The notes beneath the pieces were generated by a model that saw only the letters and a program-made list of their open reading frames with translations, had not been told where the DNA came from and did not search any database. Positions 8,902 to 19,600 of a stretch of DNA of 64,000 bases are shown piece after piece (position 1 is the stretch's first letter; each line of letters opens with the position of its first letter). Source of the stretch: Alishewanella agri BL06 (lineage in GTDB: Bacteria > Pseudomonadota > Gammaproteobacteria > Enterobacterales > Alteromonadaceae); contig NZ_AKKU01000026.1 in NCBI RefSeq assembly GCF_000272005.1, positions 1 through 64,000 on the forward strand, read 5' to 3'. Both the position numbers and the translations under genes were made by a program.

Positions 8902-9048
8902 GCGCTTGTGCGATCTTAAATCAGATCCTCTGGCGACCAGGGCGCCAAGCCGCTACAATGCACGTTTTTAAGGGCGAGGAGTATAGCGAAGTGTGCTGCA
9001 CTTAGCGATCTTTTTCCCGCTTTAACGCCCGAAATTGAGGTTTAATAC

Positions 9049-10062
9049 ATGCGAGTACTGGGAATAGAAACGTCCTGCGATGAAACCGGCATTGCCATTT
9101 ACGATGGTGAGCGCGGCCTGCTTAGCCATGTATTGTATAGCCAAATCCCGCTGCATGCGGATTATGGTGGCGTGGTGCCTGAACTGGCGTCTCGCGATCA
9201 TGTCCGTAAAACCCTGCCACTGATCAAGCAGGCGCTCAGCGAAGCCGGTTTAACTGCTGCTGATATCGATGGCGTCGCCTACACGGCCGGCCCCGGTTTG
9301 GCGGGTGCGTTACTGGTCGGGGCAACCTTAGGTCGTAGTTTAGCCTTTGCCTGGCAAAAGCCGGCACTGGCGGTTCATCATATGGAAGGCCATTTGTTGG
9401 CACCGATGCTGGAAGAAAAATCGCCACAGTTTCCGTTTCTGGCGTTGCTGGTCTCAGGCGGTCATACCCAGCTGGTGGCGGTGAAAGGTATCGGGCAGTA
9501 TCAGTTATTGGGTGAGTCGATAGATGACGCCGCCGGTGAAGCCTTTGATAAAACGGCCAAGTTGATGGGGCTGGATTATCCGGGCGGGCCTCTATTGGCC
9601 AAACTAGCCACACAGGGTGATGCCACTAAGTACAGCTTTCCGCGGCCGATGACCGATCGTCCCGGATTGGATTTTAGCTTTAGCGGCTTAAAAACCGCGG
9701 CCTCGATGGTGATTCAAAAAGAAGGCAACTCGGTACAGGTGCAGGCTGATATCGCCGCCTCTTTTCAGCAGGCAGTGGTGGATACTTTGCTGATTAAATG
9801 CCGCCGTGCTTTGGAGCAAACCGGCTACAAGCGGCTGGTGATTGCCGGTGGTGTTAGTGCTAATGAATCATTGCGCCAGCAACTGGCGGCGTTAATGCAA
9901 AGCCTGAAAGGGGAAGTGTATTATCCACGTAAGGAGTTTTGCACCGATAACGGCGCTATGATTGCCTTTGCCGGTTATCAGCGTTTAAAAGCCGGGCAGC
10001 AACAGGATTTATCAATTGGCGTTACGCCACGCTGGCCACTGGAGCTGCTGCCAGCGATCTGA
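9049..10062 (+). CDS. tsaD: tRNA threonylcarbamoyladenosine transferase subunit TsaD
   Basis: Transfers the threonylcarbamoyl group to A37 of tRNAs that read ANN codons, together with TsaB and TsaE. 337 residues, same as E. coli. Starts [19 protein letters not shown] (ASKHA ATPase fold, phosphate 1 loop). The metal-binding HxxxH is seen in HHMEGHL. The motif VSGGHTQL and the C-terminal AGGVSANE and [10 protein letters not shown] are family hallmarks. A GAGGT ribosome site lies 7 bases before the ATG. Divergent from rpsU and convergent with plsY; both arrangements match E. coli. Confidence 0.98.
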   Translation: MRVLGIETSCDETGIAIYDGERGLLSHVLYSQIPLHADYGGVVPELASRDHVRKTLPLIKQALSEAGLTAADIDGVAYTAGPGLAGALLVGATLGRSLAFAWQKPALAVHHMEGHLLAPMLEEKSPQFPFLALLVSGGHTQLVAVKGIGQYQLLGESIDDAAGEAFDKTAKLMGLDYPGGPLLAKLATQGDATKYSFPRPMTDRPGLDFSFSGLKTAASMVIQKEGNSVQVQADIAASFQQAVVDTLLIKCRRALEQTGYKRLVIAGGVSANESLRQQLAALMQSLKGEVYYPRKEFCTDNGAMIAFAGYQRLKAGQQQDLSIGVTPRWPLELLPAI

Positions 10063-10095
10063 AGCGGCACTTACTACAACGCTCTGGCAAGCGGG

Positions 10096-10701
10096 TTATT
10101 CGCGTATCCGCTTGGATTTATCCCAAATCTTACTTTCCTGCCGGCGGTAGAGTCGGCGGATATTTTCATGATGGCGGGCAATAATCAGGATACTTAGCAT
10201 CAGTACTGGCAGAGTATAGAGTGGTTTGATCCACCAGGTGAAGAGCGGCGCCAGCGCCACCGTGATTAACGCACCGAGCGACGAATAACCGGTCAGTAAT
10301 ACTACCAGCAGCCAGGTGCCAATCAGTAACCCCGCCAGATCCAGACCAATCGGCATCATGGCACCAAAGGCAGTAGCCACGGCTTTACCGCCTTTAAAGC
10401 CAAAAAACAGCGGGTAGATGTGCCCCAGGCAGGCACAAATCGCAATAATCCCCAGCCACAGTGGTTCAATTTTCAGAAAGTACGAGCCCCAAACCGGGAT
10501 AGTGCCTTTGAGGATATCGAAGACCAGCACCAATACCGCAGGCAGTTTACCGCCCAGACGCAGCACATTGGTGGTGCCGGGATTACCTGAGCCATGAAAG
10601 CGCGGATCCGGCAGACGAAATAACTGACACACCAGCACGGCCGAGGAAATCGAACCCAGCAGGTACGCAGCTAACATCATGATCAGGATCAGCAGGGTCA
10701 T
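10096..10701 (-). CDS. plsY: glycerol-3-phosphate acyltransferase PlsY
   Basis: Membrane enzyme that moves an acyl group from acyl-phosphate (made by PlsX) to glycerol-3-phosphate, the first step to phosphatidic acid. 201 residues from the ATG at 10701, which has AGGA nine bases upstream; the frame stays open to 10719 but begins without a better site. About five to six hydrophobic helices. Signature motifs are [13 protein letters not shown] (residues ~34-46) and [12 protein letters not shown] (~95-106). The C-terminus is basic ([10 protein letters not shown]). Divergent from folB and convergent with tsaD. Confidence 0.96.
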   Translation of the reverse strand: MTLLILIMMLAAYLLGSISSAVLVCQLFRLPDPRFHGSGNPGTTNVLRLGGKLPAVLVLVFDILKGTIPVWGSYFLKIEPLWLGIIAICACLGHIYPLFFGFKGGKAVATAFGAMMPIGLDLAGLLIGTWLLVVLLTGYSSLGALITVALAPLFTWWIKPLYTLPVLMLSILIIARHHENIRRLYRRQESKIWDKSKRIRE

Positions 10702-10839
10702 TCCATGGTTCCTCAGCACCCATTTTTGCGATACTATTGCGACAACATTTTTCGGGCAGCAGAATACGGGTGTTCCTGCATTTCACCTATCCGACCAGCC
10801 TACCTGAAACGAAAAATAACGCAATGCGGAATTCACCGG

Positions 10840-11202
10840 ATGGATATCGTTTTTATCAAGCAACTTGCCGTTGATACGGTGATCGGCGTTTACGACTGGG
10901 AAAAGCAGATTAAGCAGCGCTTACTGCTGGATCTTGAGCTTGGTTGTGATCTGACTCGCGCCGGCCGCAGTGATGAACTGCGCCATACGTTGGACTATGC
11001 GGTGATCAGCGAACGGGTGATTGCTTTGATTACTGCCCAACCACTTGAACTGATTGAAAGTGTGGCCGAGCGGGTAGCTGAGCTGCTACTCAGCGAGTTT
11101 GCGACCCAGGATGTCAAAGTCACAGTGTATAAACCGGGTGCCGTGCCTGCGGCGCAAACAGTTGGTGTGTGTATTCGGCGCAGCCGCGAGGCGCTAAGCT
11201 AA
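10840..11202 (+). CDS. folB: dihydroneopterin aldolase FolB
   Basis: Cleaves 7,8-dihydroneopterin to 6-hydroxymethyl-dihydropterin in folate synthesis. 120 residues from the ATG at 10840 (MDIVFIKQLAVDTVIGVYDW). The open frame reaches back to 10705 but the extra residues are unlike the family and overlap the plsY start region. VIGVYDWE and the substrate-binding Glu in LIESVAERVA are visible, as is the catalytic Lys in VYKPGAVP. The stop overlaps the folK start by one base (TAATG), so folB-folK are translationally coupled consecutive steps. Confidence 0.96.
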   Translation: MDIVFIKQLAVDTVIGVYDWEKQIKQRLLLDLELGCDLTRAGRSDELRHTLDYAVISERVIALITAQPLELIESVAERVAELLLSEFATQDVKVTVYKPGAVPAAQTVGVCIRRSREALS

Positions 11203-11690
11203 TGGCGTTGATTTATATTAGTGTCGGCTCGAATATCGACCGGGAGCAGTATGTGCGCGCTGGTGTGCGTAAACTGGCCGAACATTTTGGTGCTTTAACC
11301 TTATCTTCCGTCTATGAAAGTGAAGCGGTCGGTTTTAATGGCGACCCTTTTTATAATCTGGTGGTCGGTGTCGAAACGACGTTGGGTCTGACCGAGTGCG
11401 TCACGCTGTTAAAAGAAATTGAAGATCAATTTGGCCGGGTGCGCGGTGCGGAAAAATTTTGTGGCCGCACCCTGGATCTGGATTTACTGACCTACGATCA
11501 ACTGGTGTGTCAGCAGCCGGTGGCGCTGCCGCGTGGTGAAATTACCGAAAATGCCTTTGTGCTCTGGCCGTTGGCTGAAATTGCCGCGGAACAAATTCAT
11601 CCGTTAACCCAACTAAGCTACGCCACTTTGTGGCAAAACTACAACAAACCCCAGAAACTCTGGCCAATTGATTTTTCATGGAGTGACTAA
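11202..11690 (+). CDS. folK: 2-amino-4-hydroxy-6-hydroxymethyldihydropteridine pyrophosphokinase
   Basis: HPPK, which adds pyrophosphate from ATP to the product of FolB. 162 residues, normal length. Starts [18 protein letters not shown]. The signature is [12 protein letters not shown], with the two magnesium-binding Asp residues; [18 protein letters not shown] is the conserved substrate loop region, with altered residues compared with the usual PHP-R-ERAFVL. The start overlaps the folB stop. The uppP ribosome site lies in the last codons. E. coli has folK elsewhere, so the folBK pairing here is a modest rearrangement. Confidence 0.94.
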   Translation: MALIYISVGSNIDREQYVRAGVRKLAEHFGALTLSSVYESEAVGFNGDPFYNLVVGVETTLGLTECVTLLKEIEDQFGRVRGAEKFCGRTLDLDLLTYDQLVCQQPVALPRGEITENAFVLWPLAEIAAEQIHPLTQLSYATLWQNYNKPQKLWPIDFSWSD

Positions 11691-11692
11691 TC

Positions 11693-12496
11693 TTGAGCAC
11701 GCTTGAAGTGATTATCCTGTCAATTATTCAGGGTATTACCGAATTTTTACCTATTTCATCCTCGGCCCATTTAATTCTGCCGTCCGCCATTTTCGGCTGG
11801 GAAGATCAGGGCATTGCTTTTGATGTCGCGGTGCACGTTGGCACCTTATTAGCGGTAATGTTGTATTTCCGGCAGGATATCGCCAATTTAACCGTGGGTT
11901 GGATAAAAAGCCTGGGGGGGCAACATAGTACCGATAGTAAGCTGGCGTGGTGGGTGATATTAGCAACCATTCCGGCCGGGTTTGCCGGTTTACTGGCTGC
12001 CGATTTGATTGAGACCTTTTTGCGCTCGCCCTGGGTACTGGCAATCACCACCATAGTATTCGGCTTACTATTGTGGTTAGCCGATGCGACTGCTAAACAA
12101 CAGGTTAGTATGGAGCAGATGAACTGGCGTCAGGCGTTGATCATTGGTCTGGCACAGGCAGTGGCGCTAATTCCCGGCACCTCTCGCTCTGGTATTACCA
12201 TGACCGCAGCGATGCTGCTCGGCTTAGATAAAGTCAGCGCTGCCCGCTTTTCGTTTTTGCTGTCAATCCCGATTATTGTGTTAAGTGGTGGTTACCAAGC
12301 CAGTAAACTGCTAAGCGAGCCGACCCAGTACGATATCAGCGGTATTTTATTAGGTATGCTGCTGTCTTTTATCAGCGCTTTAATTTGTATTCACTTCTTC
12401 CTAAAAATTATCAGCCGGATGGGGATGTTACCCTTTGTAATTTACCGGCTGTTATTAGGTGTGGGCTTGATTGTCTTTTTAAGTTTTAGCGCCTAA
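11693..12496 (+). CDS. uppP: undecaprenyl-diphosphatase UppP (BacA)
   Basis: Integral membrane phosphatase that recycles undecaprenyl pyrophosphate to the monophosphate lipid carrier for peptidoglycan. 267 residues, about eight membrane helices. The two catalytic motifs are visible: [15 protein letters not shown] near the N-terminus and PGTSRSGIT near residue 160. Start is TTG at 11693, supported by GGAGTGA ending 6 bases upstream inside folK. It is last in the folB-folK-uppP run. Its stop overlaps the cca stop by 3-4 bases (convergent). Confidence 0.97.
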   Translation: MSTLEVIILSIIQGITEFLPISSSAHLILPSAIFGWEDQGIAFDVAVHVGTLLAVMLYFRQDIANLTVGWIKSLGGQHSTDSKLAWWVILATIPAGFAGLLAADLIETFLRSPWVLAITTIVFGLLLWLADATAKQQVSMEQMNWRQALIIGLAQAVALIPGTSRSGITMTAAMLLGLDKVSAARFSFLLSIPIIVLSGGYQASKLLSEPTQYDISGILLGMLLSFISALICIHFFLKIISRMGMLPFVIYRLLLGVGLIVFLSFSA

Positions 12497-13722
12497 CGCC
12501 ACTCATCACGTCTGGCTGTATTGATGGCGTTTAACCGGGCTTGGTTTAGCGCCTCTTTAATCGCCGGTCCGGTAATGCCCAAAGCCATGACCTGTTGCGC
12601 TGTGACCTGCAGCGCGGCTTCTGCCAACTGCTGCAAATAAGCGGCCTGCGCATACTCCGCCTGCTCAAAACCGGTACGGCCGCGCAGATCCGCAGTGCAG
12701 CAAAGCAGGATATCGTTCAGTCGCTCCGGTTTGCGCCATAAGTCGATCGCATTGAAAAACTTCAGTACGGTGCTGGCTTTTAACTCCTGAGCGCGGTGCA
12801 CCAGCTGATGATACTCGCAAACCAGCAGCGCCAGTTCACGGCAACTATTAGGTACCCGTAAGCGCTCACATAGCTGCTGGATTAATGGTAAGCCCGTATG
12901 TTCGTGGCCATGATGCGAGGGTAACAAATCCGTTGGGGTAATACCTTTACCCAGATCATGCACTAAACTGGCAAAACGGACTTCGATTTTTTCTGACAGC
13001 TTTGCCGCTTGCGCCAGCACCAGCAAGGTATGCACTCCGGTATCAATTTCCGGATGCCATTTTTCCGGTTGTGGTACACCCCACAGCGCGGCAAGTTCAG
13101 GCATCAGTGCCTGCAAAGCACCACATTGCTGTAATAGCTTAAAGTAGGCAGCCGGCGTACCGGTACTCAATGCTTTGGCGGTTTCGATCCAGACGCGCTC
13201 GGCACTGAGTGTTTGCAATTCACCACTGCCACTTAATTGCTGCAGCAACGCTAAGGTTTCCGGCGCGACCTGAAAACCCAGATGCGCATAACGGGCATAA
13301 AAGCGGGCAACCCGCAGTACCCTGAGCGGATCTTCAACAAAAGCCGATGAGACATGCCGCAGCAGTCGTGCTTGCAGATCTTTAACGCCGCCAAAGGGAT
13401 CAATCAGTGCGCCGTCGGCCGTTTTGGCGATAGCATTGATGGTCAGATCGCGGCGGGCGAGATCTTGCTCCAGCGTCACATCAGGCGCCGCATAGACGTT
13501 AAAACCGGTATAGCCACTGCCAGCTTTACGCTCGGTGCGGGCCAGTGCATATTCTTCTTTGGTTTTCGGATGCAGGAAAACCGGAAAATCTTTACCTACC
13601 TGCTGATAGCCCAGTTCCAGCATCTGCGCCGGGCTGGCGCCAACCACAACATAGTCACGTTCAGTAAAGGGGTAGCCCAGCAGTTCGTCGCGCACCGCGC
13701 CGCCAACAAGATAAATTTGCAC
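12493..13722 (-). CDS. cca: multifunctional CCA-adding enzyme
   Basis: Adds or repairs the CCA end of tRNAs. 409 residues from the GTG at 13722 ([16 protein letters not shown]). This start matches the family exactly and has AGGA six bases upstream; an ATG at 13752 would add ten Lys/Gln-rich residues. The nucleotidyltransferase domain shows GGAVRD and ERDYVVVG (Glu-x-Asp where E. coli has Asp-x-Asp), RRDLTINA and the [12 protein letters not shown] arm. The C-terminal HD domain ([17 protein letters not shown]) gives the 2'-phosphatase activity of the long form. Convergent with uppP, as in E. coli. Confidence 0.97.
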   Translation of the reverse strand: MQIYLVGGAVRDELLGYPFTERDYVVVGASPAQMLELGYQQVGKDFPVFLHPKTKEEYALARTERKAGSGYTGFNVYAAPDVTLEQDLARRDLTINAIAKTADGALIDPFGGVKDLQARLLRHVSSAFVEDPLRVLRVARFYARYAHLGFQVAPETLALLQQLSGSGELQTLSAERVWIETAKALSTGTPAAYFKLLQQCGALQALMPELAALWGVPQPEKWHPEIDTGVHTLLVLAQAAKLSEKIEVRFASLVHDLGKGITPTDLLPSHHGHEHTGLPLIQQLCERLRVPNSCRELALLVCEYHQLVHRAQELKASTVLKFFNAIDLWRKPERLNDILLCCTADLRGRTGFEQAEYAQAAYLQQLAEAALQVTAQQVMALGITGPAIKEALNQARLNAINTARRDEWR

Positions 13723-13798
13723 ACGCTTTCCTGATTGCTGTTTTTTTGCCATTATACCCGCCTTGGCCTAATTTGCAGTGCTGATAAACAGGATAGCG

Positions 13799-14728
13799 AT
13801 GTATAGCGGATTTTTTGGTTTTAACAGCCCGCCGTTTTCGATAGCGCCCAACCCGGATTTTATGTTTTTAAGCCCGCGTCATGCTGAGGCATTGGCGCAC
13901 TTACGCTTTGGCTTGGGCGATGCCGGTGGTTTTGTGCTGTTAACCGGCGAGGTCGGCACCGGTAAAACCACGGTATCGCGCAGTTTATTGCAAGAGCTGG
14001 ACGAGCAAACCGATGTGGCCTTTATCCTAAACCCGACTTTATCCGAGCTAGAGTTACTGGCCGCAATTTGTGATGAGCTAAAGATTCGCTATAAAAAAAC
14101 CGACGCCAGCCTGAAGTTATTGGGCGATAAAATTACCCAGCGACTACAAAAAAATCATGACGCTGGCAAAAAGACCATTCTGATTATCGATGAAGCCCAG
14201 CATTTACAACCTGCAGTGCTGGAGCAGCTACGGTTGCTGACTAACCTTGAAACCAATACCAAAAAACTGTTACAAGTGATTTTGATTGGACAGCCAGAGC
14301 TGCAACAACTGTTGCAGCGCAACGATTTGCGTCAGTTGGCGCAGCGTATTACTGCCCGTTATCATCTGCTGCCGCTTAATCTTAGCGAAGTGCAACAATA
14401 TGTGCGCTTCCGGTTAAAGGTCGCAGGCTGTGAGCGGCCGGTATTTAATGACAAGGCAGTAAAGAAGCTGTTTGAACTGAGCGGGGGGATCCCGCGTTTA
14501 CTCAACCTGTTGGCTGATCGGGCATTATTAGCGGCTTATGGTAAGCAGCAAGCGGTGGTCGATGCCAAAGAGGTGCAGCGCGCGGCCGCTGAAATCCTGC
14601 CGTTAAATCAGGCCTCAAGTGTCGCGAAAACATTACCCGGCTGGCTCTGGCCGCTATTGGCGCTGTTCGGTATAATTCTGGGCTTCTTACTGGCAGTACA
14701 ACTGTTGCCAATCTGGCGCGGAGAATAA
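13799..14728 (+). CDS. ExeA/GspA-type AAA+ ATPase, type II secretion
   Basis: Inner-membrane ATPase that with GspB helps place or assemble the type II secretion secretin through peptidoglycan. 309 residues from the ATG at 13799 (AGGA five bases upstream). Begins MYSGFFGFNSPPFSIAPNPDF, the standard opening of this family. Walker A is GEVGTGKTT, Walker B is ILIIDEAQ, and a sensor region SGGIPRLLNLLADRALL follows. One membrane helix closes the protein (LPGWLWPLLALFGIILGFLLA). It lacks the long periplasmic peptidoglycan-binding part of Aeromonas ExeA, so the partner or another protein would supply that. The next gene follows after one base. MshM-like pilus ATPases are the alternative. Confidence 0.82.
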   Translation: MYSGFFGFNSPPFSIAPNPDFMFLSPRHAEALAHLRFGLGDAGGFVLLTGEVGTGKTTVSRSLLQELDEQTDVAFILNPTLSELELLAAICDELKIRYKKTDASLKLLGDKITQRLQKNHDAGKKTILIIDEAQHLQPAVLEQLRLLTNLETNTKKLLQVILIGQPELQQLLQRNDLRQLAQRITARYHLLPLNLSEVQQYVRFRLKVAGCERPVFNDKAVKKLFELSGGIPRLLNLLADRALLAAYGKQQAVVDAKEVQRAAAEILPLNQASSVAKTLPGWLWPLLALFGIILGFLLAVQLLPIWRGE

Positions 14729-14729
14729 T

Positions 14730-15410
14730 ATGTCCATCCTGATGGATGCGTTAAAGCAACAAGCACCGGCCGCGGCGCCGGTCTCGCATTTTTGGCGTAA
14801 CCTGGCTATTGCGTTGGCTTTAGTGTTAGCGGTACTAGCCGGTTTTGCGGCAGGTTATCTATTGTTACAGCGCGCTCCGGTATCTGAAGCACAGCAGCCG
14901 GTTGCGGTAACGCCGGCGACGACCGCAACCATTGCACAGGCATTAACGCAGCCGGCCAAGCCTGTTGCTGAGCCTGTCGTCATTGAAAAGGTTACAGAAA
15001 CTCTGCCGCCACAACCAGAAGTGGTGACGGTGACTGCGCAGGCTGCACCTGTTGCCGAGCCAGTGCCTGAACCTGAGGTATCGGCAGAACTGCGCGAGCG
15101 ATTTGCCAGTGCGCTGGCGCAAAGTGAACAACAACCTCGCGCCAATAGCAATATCACGGCTCATTCTGCTCCGGCGCAGGATATCAGCATGCTGGATTTA
15201 ACCCTGCAACGACAGTTACCGCGGCTGAAATTTGAAGCTCATGTCTATGCGACCCAACCGGCGCAGCGTTGGGTAAAAGTGAATGGCAAATCTTTGCAGG
15301 AAGGGCAGTGGATCACAGCGGATGTCAGATTACGGGAAATCACACCGCATTATGTGATGCTGGAGTTTGGTCAAACACTGTTTAGTATGCGTGCACTGAG
15401 TGAGTGGTAA
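14730..15410 (+). CDS. GspB/ExeB-like secretion protein
   Basis: 226 residues. Short cytosolic N-terminus (MSILMDALKQQ), one membrane helix (about residues 23-45), a Pro/Ala/Val-rich periplasmic linker and a folded C-terminal domain of about 70 residues matching the GspB C-terminal domain (LPRLKFEAHVY, WVKVNGKSLQEGQW, ITPHYVMLEFG). GspB works with GspA in secretin assembly. It starts one base after the gspA stop, so the two are coupled. The rest of the gsp operon is not in this window, as is usual for gspAB pairs. Confidence 0.82.
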   Translation: MSILMDALKQQAPAAAPVSHFWRNLAIALALVLAVLAGFAAGYLLLQRAPVSEAQQPVAVTPATTATIAQALTQPAKPVAEPVVIEKVTETLPPQPEVVTVTAQAAPVAEPVPEPEVSAELRERFASALAQSEQQPRANSNITAHSAPAQDISMLDLTLQRQLPRLKFEAHVYATQPAQRWVKVNGKSLQEGQWITADVRLREITPHYVMLEFGQTLFSMRALSEW

Positions 15411-15419
15411 ATATCTTTC

Positions 15420-16547
15420 TTAAAGGTAGTTACGCACATCTAACCCATACTTATTAAGATCAACACAGGCTTCAACCTGCTCTTCGCCCTGACGGGATAA
15501 ATCCACAACCTTAGGGGGAATATGATGGTGATGTGTGCTGTGATAAAACACTTTCACCTTCGGTAGGGTCGGTTTTTTGGCGTTATTTTCTAATACCAGT
15601 GCCAGACGGCCGGTACTCAGTCGCACCACGGTCCCAGGTGGATAAACGCCAATGCACTTTATAAATAACTGTAACAAATCCCCGTCGACTTTAGCGGGTG
15701 CCAGCGCCAGCAACTGCCGTGCCGCCGCCAGAGGGCTGACATAACCTTGCTCGGGAGCAGACAGCTTCTCGTACCGGTTAACAATAGCCAGCATTTTACT
15801 GCCATTATCGAGTTGCGCGTCGCGGATGGCTGGTTCGCCGCTACCGTCCGGGCAGGCGCAATGTTGGCTAATCCATAACGACACTTCCCCCGCCAGCGCC
15901 GTACTGCGTTGCAACACTGCCAGACTGGTGCTAATTGCGGCGGCATCCTCGGCCTGCAATAACTTTGGATTTTGTGCTTTGCCGACATCATGTAGCAAAG
16001 CTGCCGTGATCAGTGCTTGAATTTTATGTTTGGGTAAATTCAGAAAACGGGCAAAAGCGGCCATATACAGGGCGCAGTTCAAGCTATGCCGCAGCAGCGC
16101 GTCGCTTTGCGCGGCAATACGGCCGAGGCAGAGTAGTACATCCGGATTGCGGCTTACTGCATCGGACAAGCCAGCGCTGACTTCGTGTACCAGACTTAAA
16201 TCAACCGGCTCGCCACTGGCCGCAGCTTGCAACACTTGCTTTTGCACTTGCTGTGTTTGTTCGATACAGCGTTGTGCTTTGGGCTGTTCATCGGCAAATA
16301 GCGCCCGAAAGGCAATAGGTTCAGGTTCGCGTTCGGTTGCTGGTTTGGCCGGTGCAGTGGCGGTCGACAGTTGTTTGGCTGGATCGATGGCAACCGCTAA
16401 CACGCCTTGCGCACGTAATGAGCGAATAGCCTGGCGGGTGCGGACCCAACCGGCATGTTTAATTTCAAGTTCGCCGGTTTGCTCCAGCACTTTAATTACA
16501 TAGCTACCCGGCTGTAGCTGATCGATAGTTACTTTCTGATAAGACAT
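15420..16547 (-). CDS. degenerate HD-GYP domain protein
   Basis: 375 residues from the ATG at 16547 (AGGA upstream). The first ~80 residues are a DUF3391-like domain (MSYQKVTIDQLQPGSYVIKV), followed by an HD-type phosphohydrolase domain with LLHDVGKAQ. HD-GYP proteins hydrolyse cyclic-di-GMP. In this one the second half of the motif is altered: where HHE and DGSGYP are expected it reads QHCACPDGSGEP, losing the metal-binding His/Glu positions and the Tyr. Catalysis is doubtful; it may be a binding or scaffolding protein. A short basic loop with five His (HSTHHHHI) sits in the C-terminal part. It stands downstream of putA on the same strand, separated by a terminator, and convergent with gspB. 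Confidence 0.82.
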   Translation of the reverse strand: MSYQKVTIDQLQPGSYVIKVLEQTGELEIKHAGWVRTRQAIRSLRAQGVLAVAIDPAKQLSTATAPAKPATEREPEPIAFRALFADEQPKAQRCIEQTQQVQKQVLQAAASGEPVDLSLVHEVSAGLSDAVSRNPDVLLCLGRIAAQSDALLRHSLNCALYMAAFARFLNLPKHKIQALITAALLHDVGKAQNPKLLQAEDAAAISTSLAVLQRSTALAGEVSLWISQHCACPDGSGEPAIRDAQLDNGSKMLAIVNRYEKLSAPEQGYVSPLAAARQLLALAPAKVDGDLLQLFIKCIGVYPPGTVVRLSTGRLALVLENNAKKPTLPKVKVFYHSTHHHHIPPKVVDLSRQGEEQVEACVDLNKYGLDVRNYL

Positions 16548-16599
16548 CTTTAGCGATCCTACATCCTGTAGTGCTGTCGTTGCTGCGTTAAGCATAGCA

Positions 16600-16625
16600 A
16601 AAAGCCCGCCGGGTAGCGGGCTTTT
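16600..16625 (-). terminator. putA intrinsic terminator
   Basis: AAAAGCCCGC (16600-16609) pairs with GCGGGCTTTT (16616-16625) around six bases. The minus strand ends in a T run, about 29 bases after the putA stop; it also insulates the HD-GYP gene. Confidence 0.8.
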
Positions 16626-16653
16626 ACGGTAGTTCTGCAAAAAAATCTGCTTC

Positions 16654-19600
16654 TTAACCGATGTTATCAGCCATCGTCATCAGCGAAGCATTGCCACCAG
16701 CAGCGGTAGTATTGATGGTGATGGTCTTCTCGGTAACTAAGCGGTGTAACATCCGCTCGTCTGCCGGTGAAGTAATCAGTGGCAGAATGGCGCCTTCGCG
16801 GGCAGCAATCAGCTCGGCAGCCAGCGGTTTTAACGCACTGCTGACTTCAATTACGGCACCATTCAGCTCCGGATGCGCCAACAGTGTAGTCAGACAATCC
16901 AGCCGTACCACAGCTAATAAATGTTGTGGCATCCCCGCAGCCAGTAGCGCCTTGATGCAGGCTTCGGCTTCTGGCAAATCGGCGTCTTCAACGGCAGTGA
17001 TCACGGCATTACCAGCCGCCAGCGCGGTGATAATACTGAGTAACCAGTGGCTAAAACTGCTGCTGTCATCGCGTAGCAGCGCCAGAATACCGCGTGGATC
17101 CAACACCAGCACATTGCTCTCACCAGTAGGACCAGGCAAGTTAATTGGCCGGTTTAATTCCAACTCCACCCGTTGCAGTTTGGCGCGGGCAACCATTAAT
17201 ACTTGCTCCAGATCCGGCTCCTGGCGGCTAACAACCTGATTAGAAGCCAGCGACGCCAGGAATTGCCGTAGTACTGAGGTGCGCTGGCTGGTAGTGAGCA
17301 GTGACCATTTTTGCTGCGCTGTGGCTGCAGCCGGCATTGCATAAGCGACCGCGCTGCTGGTGGTTTCAGCCAGTAAGCGGGCTTTCTTGGCGTCATCCAG
17401 TACTGCGCAGTCCACGCTCAGATTCTCTTTGACCAGTCGCTCCAAATACAGCGGACCACCGGCTTTCGGGCCTGTCCCTGACAGACCTCGGCCGCCGAAC
17501 GGCTGCACACCGACCACCGCACCGATCATATTGCGGTTAACATAGATATTACCGGCTTTAATTTCGCGGGCAACCTGGCTGGTGAACTGTTCAATCCGGC
17601 TATGTACGCCCATGGTCAGGCCATAGCCGGTCGCATTGATCTGGCGGATCACTTGATCCACTTCTTCGGCTTTAAAGCGGATAATATGCACCACCGGACC
17701 AAAGACTTCGCGCTCCAGTACCGTCAGATCACTAATCTCATACAGGTGCGGGGCAAAGAAGAAATGCTCACCCTCTGTTGGGATAGCGCAGGCATAATGC
17801 AGCTTGGCTTTATCTTTTAAATAATTGACATGGCTGGTCAGGCGGTCATGCGCTTTGGCATCAATCACCGGGCCTAAGTCAGTGCTTAACCAGGCCGGAT
17901 CGCCAACATGCAGCTCGGCCATGGCGCCTTTAATCATGGTAATAATCTTATCGGCGACATCTTCCTGCAGGAATAACACCCGCAGCGCCGAGCAGCGCTG
18001 GCCGGCACTTTGGAAGCCCGACGAAATCACATCGTCTACAACCTGCTCTGGCAGGGCGGTAGAGTCAACAATCATACAGTTCTGACCGCCGGTTTCGGCA
18101 ATCAGTGGTACCGGCTCGCCGCCGCGCTCGGCCAGTTTACGGGCGATCCAGCAGCCGGTTTCGGTAGAGCCGGTAAACATCACGCCCTGTACCCGCGGAT
18201 CCGGTACTATGTGCTCACCAACCTGACGGCCTGGTGCAATCACCAGTTGTACTACATGCTCTGGCATACCGCACTCGCGCAGTAATTCCACAGTACGCAC
18301 GGCAATCAGGCTGGTTTGTTCTGCTGGTTTCGCCACCACGGTATTACCGACGACGATGGCAGCAGCAACCTGACCAATAAAGATCGCTAGCGGGAAATTC
18401 CACGGGCTGATACATAAAAATACGCCGCGTGCTTGCTGTGGTTTGGCACACAGCAGCTCGGCCTGATGTGCGTAGTAACGGCAGAAGTCGACAGCTTCAC
18501 GTACCTCTGCCACGGCGTCAGCCAGGACTTTACCGGCTTCTTTAACACAGAGCGTCAGTAACTCATCACGATGTTGCTCCATCGCATCAGCCAATTTACG
18601 CAGTAAGGCGGCACGCTCGGTAACAGCCGTTGCCGACCAACTGGCAAAAGCTTGCTCGGCATTGGCCAGCAATTGCTGCATTTGCTCCGGGGTATGGTAG
18701 TGCAGGTAACCGATCACCTCTGTTAAGTTAGCCGGGTTAACCACAGCCACTGCACCCTCTGGCGCCTGTTGGCTGGTGATCTGCTGCTCAAACTCAGACA
18801 TATGCTGTTTTAGTGGCGTTAGCTGGTTGATATCCGTCAGATCCATGCCCTTGGAGTTCAGGCGGCTACTGCCGTATAAATTCGCCGGTAATGGAATAGA
18901 CTGGTTGCGCTTCTGGCGCCAACTTTTCACCACTTCTACCGGATCTTGCAGCAGTGACTCGACCGGGATCTTTTCATCAATAATGTTGTTAACAAAGGAG
19001 CTGTTGGCACCGTTTTCTAACAAACGGCGTACCAGGTAAGCCAGCAGATCCGAGTGTTCACCCACCGGGGCATAGATGCGGCAAGGGACTTTTTCGTTGG
19101 CAACCACTAAGTCATACAGCGCATCGCCCATACCGTGTAAGCGCTGGAATTCAAAACCGGTTAAATCACCGGCCATCTCCAGAATGGTCGCCACAGTATA
19201 AGCGTTATGGGTGGCAAATTGCGGGTAAATGCTGTCGCGGTAGCTAAGCAGCTTTTTGGCACAGGCCTGATAAGACACATCAGTTGATGGCTTGCGGCTA
19301 AATACCGGGAAATCATCCAAACCTTCTACTTGCGACAGTTTGATTTCGGTATCCCAGTAGGCGCCTTTTACCAACCTTACCATTAACTTACGGCCAACTT
19401 TTACCGTCAGTTCGCGTAGCCATTCAATAACATGGATGCCACGCTTTTGATAAGCCTGTACCGCTAAACCAAAACCTTCCCAACCATTCAGATCCGGATC
19501 GCTAAAAACTTTGCCGATCACATCCAGCGACATATCCAGCCGGTCTGCTTCTTCGGCATCAACAGTAAAGCCGATATTGTAAGACTTGGCAGCCAGTGCC

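Noticed and set aside
11911-11920. G7 run inside uppP as a possible phase-variation tract
   Set aside because: The reading frame is continuous through it and uppP is a core gene; nothing suggests switching.
12493-13722. Cca has Glu-x-Asp (ERDY) instead of the E. coli catalytic Asp-x-Asp
   Set aside because: I recall ERD in many other gammaproteobacterial Cca proteins and all other motifs are intact, so it is probably a normal variant.
16030-16503. 157-residue open frame opposite the HD-GYP gene
   Set aside because: Composition is that of a shadow frame and the minus-strand gene has clear domains.
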